DNA from: an uncultured Collinsella sp.
GTDB taxonomy: Bacteria; Actinomycetota; Coriobacteriia; Coriobacteriales; Coriobacteriaceae
Length of the DNA stretch: 13,478 nucleotides
Direction of reading: 5' to 3'
NCBI GenBank assembly: GCA_900757615.1
Contig: CAAEON010000051.1
Location: 1 to 13,478 of the forward strand
Shown here: positions 12,582 to 13,478 of the stretch, in pieces
How the letters are laid out: every line of letters starts with the position of its first letter
Position numbering within the stretch: position 1 is the stretch's first letter
Position numbers and translations under genes: made by a program
Notes under the pieces: model-generated
What the model was told of the DNA's origin: nothing
What the model saw: only the letters and a program-made list of their open reading frames with translations
Database searches by the model: none

Positions 12582-13478
12582 ATGCTCAATGCGCTGGTTT
12601 GGGCGCTTGCCTGTTTTGGTGTTGTTGCTGCCGATATTGCCCTGAGCATTGTTTTGTTCTCCGCGCTGGACATCGTGTCGGCACTGACGGGTTTCCCGAT
12701 CGACAATCTCGATATTCAATGGTTTCAGGCCGCCGCTCAGACGGCGTCGTTTTTGATGGCGCTGCTGTGGTGGCGCTATCTGTGGCCCCGCTCCTTCATG
12801 GCGCGCCGGCAAGGTGAACGCCCGCTCGGCGGGGGAGCAAATGCTGCATGGAAGCGCATCGCATGCGTTGTCGTGATCGGCCTATCCATGCAGGTGGTCA
12901 TTAGCTACCTATGCGACGGCGTGCTGTCGCTGCTGCCCGAGGTTGCGGCGGACTATAGCGAGCTCGTCGAGGAAACAGGCTTGGGCGATACCAACCTTCT
13001 TGCCGTCCTGACCACGGTGCTCGGCGCTCCGTTTTGCGAGGAGTTGCTGGTGCGCGGCATTGTTTTTGAGTTTTCGCTACGAGCGTTTAATCCGCAGTGC
13101 CGCCCGCTTTGGAAGCGCGGGCGTCGTGCGAGCGCGCAGGACGGCGCCATGGTGCCCTGGGCGGCACCAAGCACGTGGGGTATCGCCGCGGCGATTGTGC
13201 TGCAGGCGGCAATCTTCGGTTTTATGCACATGAACTGGGTGCAGGGCTGCTATGCGGGTGCCGCCGGCCTCATCTTTGGCTGGGTGCTCGTGACCACCGG
13301 AAAGCTCCGCTACACGATCCTGCTGCACTTTGCCTTTAACGCCGGGTCGTACCTGATGGGTCTGTTGTGGTTTGTGAACACACCGCTCGACGTGGTAATC
13401 ACGGTCGCTATCGCCGGCGTCATCCTCGTTGAGGCTATGCGCTCGCTGCGCCACGCGTGTGGGATGGGCGCAGCGAGC
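12582..13478 (+). CDS. CPBP-family intramembrane metalloprotease, 3' partial
   Basis: At least 299 residues; the frame is still open at the window edge. It is a multi-helix membrane protein of the CPBP (Abi/Rce1-like) family. The three motifs are all present: EELLVRG (Glu153, Glu154, Arg158), FGFMH (Phe212, His216) and HFAFN (His249, Asn253). These residues form the presumed metal site of a membrane-embedded protease. In bacteria some members are linked to bacteriocin self-immunity, but most have no known substrate, and nothing here names one. Between the first two motifs there is a long Arg/Lys-rich stretch (about 173-190, KRGRRASAQ), making the spacing of about 54 residues longer than I would expect. 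The start is ATG 12582 with GAGGAGG (12570-12576) 5 bases upstream. It stands apart from the antitoxin-like gene, separated by the REP-like element. Confidence 0.85.
   Translation, partial: MLNALVWALACFGVVAADIALSIVLFSALDIVSALTGFPIDNLDIQWFQAAAQTASFLMALLWWRYLWPRSFMARRQGERPLGGGANAAWKRIACVVVIGLSMQVVISYLCDGVLSLLPEVAADYSELVEETGLGDTNLLAVLTTVLGAPFCEELLVRGIVFEFSLRAFNPQCRPLWKRGRRASAQDGAMVPWAAPSTWGIAAAIVLQAAIFGFMHMNWVQGCYAGAAGLIFGWVLVTTGKLRYTILLHFAFNAGSYLMGLLWFVNTPLDVVITVAIAGVILVEAMRSLRHACGMGAAS

Noticed and set aside
12199..12645. A 148-codon + strand frame overlapping the antitoxin-like gene and the REP-like element
   Set aside because: It begins inside a hairpin, runs through the palindrome, and has no ribosome site; the 67-residue frame has a good one and a family match.
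1..13478. tRNA, rRNA, CRISPR array, integrase or attachment sites
   Set aside because: I saw no cloverleaf with a CCA-side pattern, no rRNA-like stretch, no regularly spaced repeats and no recombinase or transposase gene.

Overview
The window looks like chromosomal DNA of an anaerobic, sugar-fermenting, GC-rich Gram-positive bacterium. The best guess is a Collinsella-like member of the Coriobacteriia. That rests on the mix of PTS sugar uptake, an [FeFe] hydrogenase, GGAGG-type ribosome sites and GC-rich codon use; it is inference, as there is no rRNA or other marker gene. All convincing genes lie on the + strand.

Layout. (1) 1-330: the Arg/Gly-rich 3' end of a protein, probably a DEAD-box RNA helicase, then a clear intrinsic terminator. 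(2) 328-1090: about 760 bases with no credible gene but with inverted repeats and strong hairpins. (3) 1090-5830: an alpha-glucoside PTS operon. A promoter and a leader with a BglG/LicT-type antiterminator target overlapping a terminator precede a free-standing EIIA, an antiterminator with two PRD domains, an EIICB permease, and a GH4 phospho-alpha-glucosidase with the CDMP motif. A strong hairpin closes the operon. (4) 6009-12075: four tightly packed genes. They encode a flavoprotein joining a NuoF-type C-terminal FeS module to a GltD-like FAD/NAD(P)H oxidoreductase, a full-length [FeFe] hydrogenase, a twin-arginine lipoprotein of the NMT1/SsuA-like type, and a single polypeptide fusing an ABC permease to a shortened ABC ATPase. 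(5) 12076-12580: a highly structured promoter region, a short RelB/DinJ-like antitoxin without a toxin, and a REP-like palindromic element right at its stop codon. (6) 12582-end: a CPBP-family membrane protease, cut by the window edge.

How it fits together. The PTS operon takes up and phosphorylates an alpha-glucoside such as maltose, and the hydrolase releases glucose 6-phosphate. Fermenting it yields reduced nicotinamide and ferredoxin. The hydrogenase and its flavoprotein partner could exchange electrons between NAD(P)H, possibly ferredoxin, and H2. The most unusual part is the ABC importer of unknown substrate placed in the same apparent transcription unit as the hydrogenase, with its permease and ATPase fused and the ATPase lacking a normal segment between Walker A and the Q-loop.
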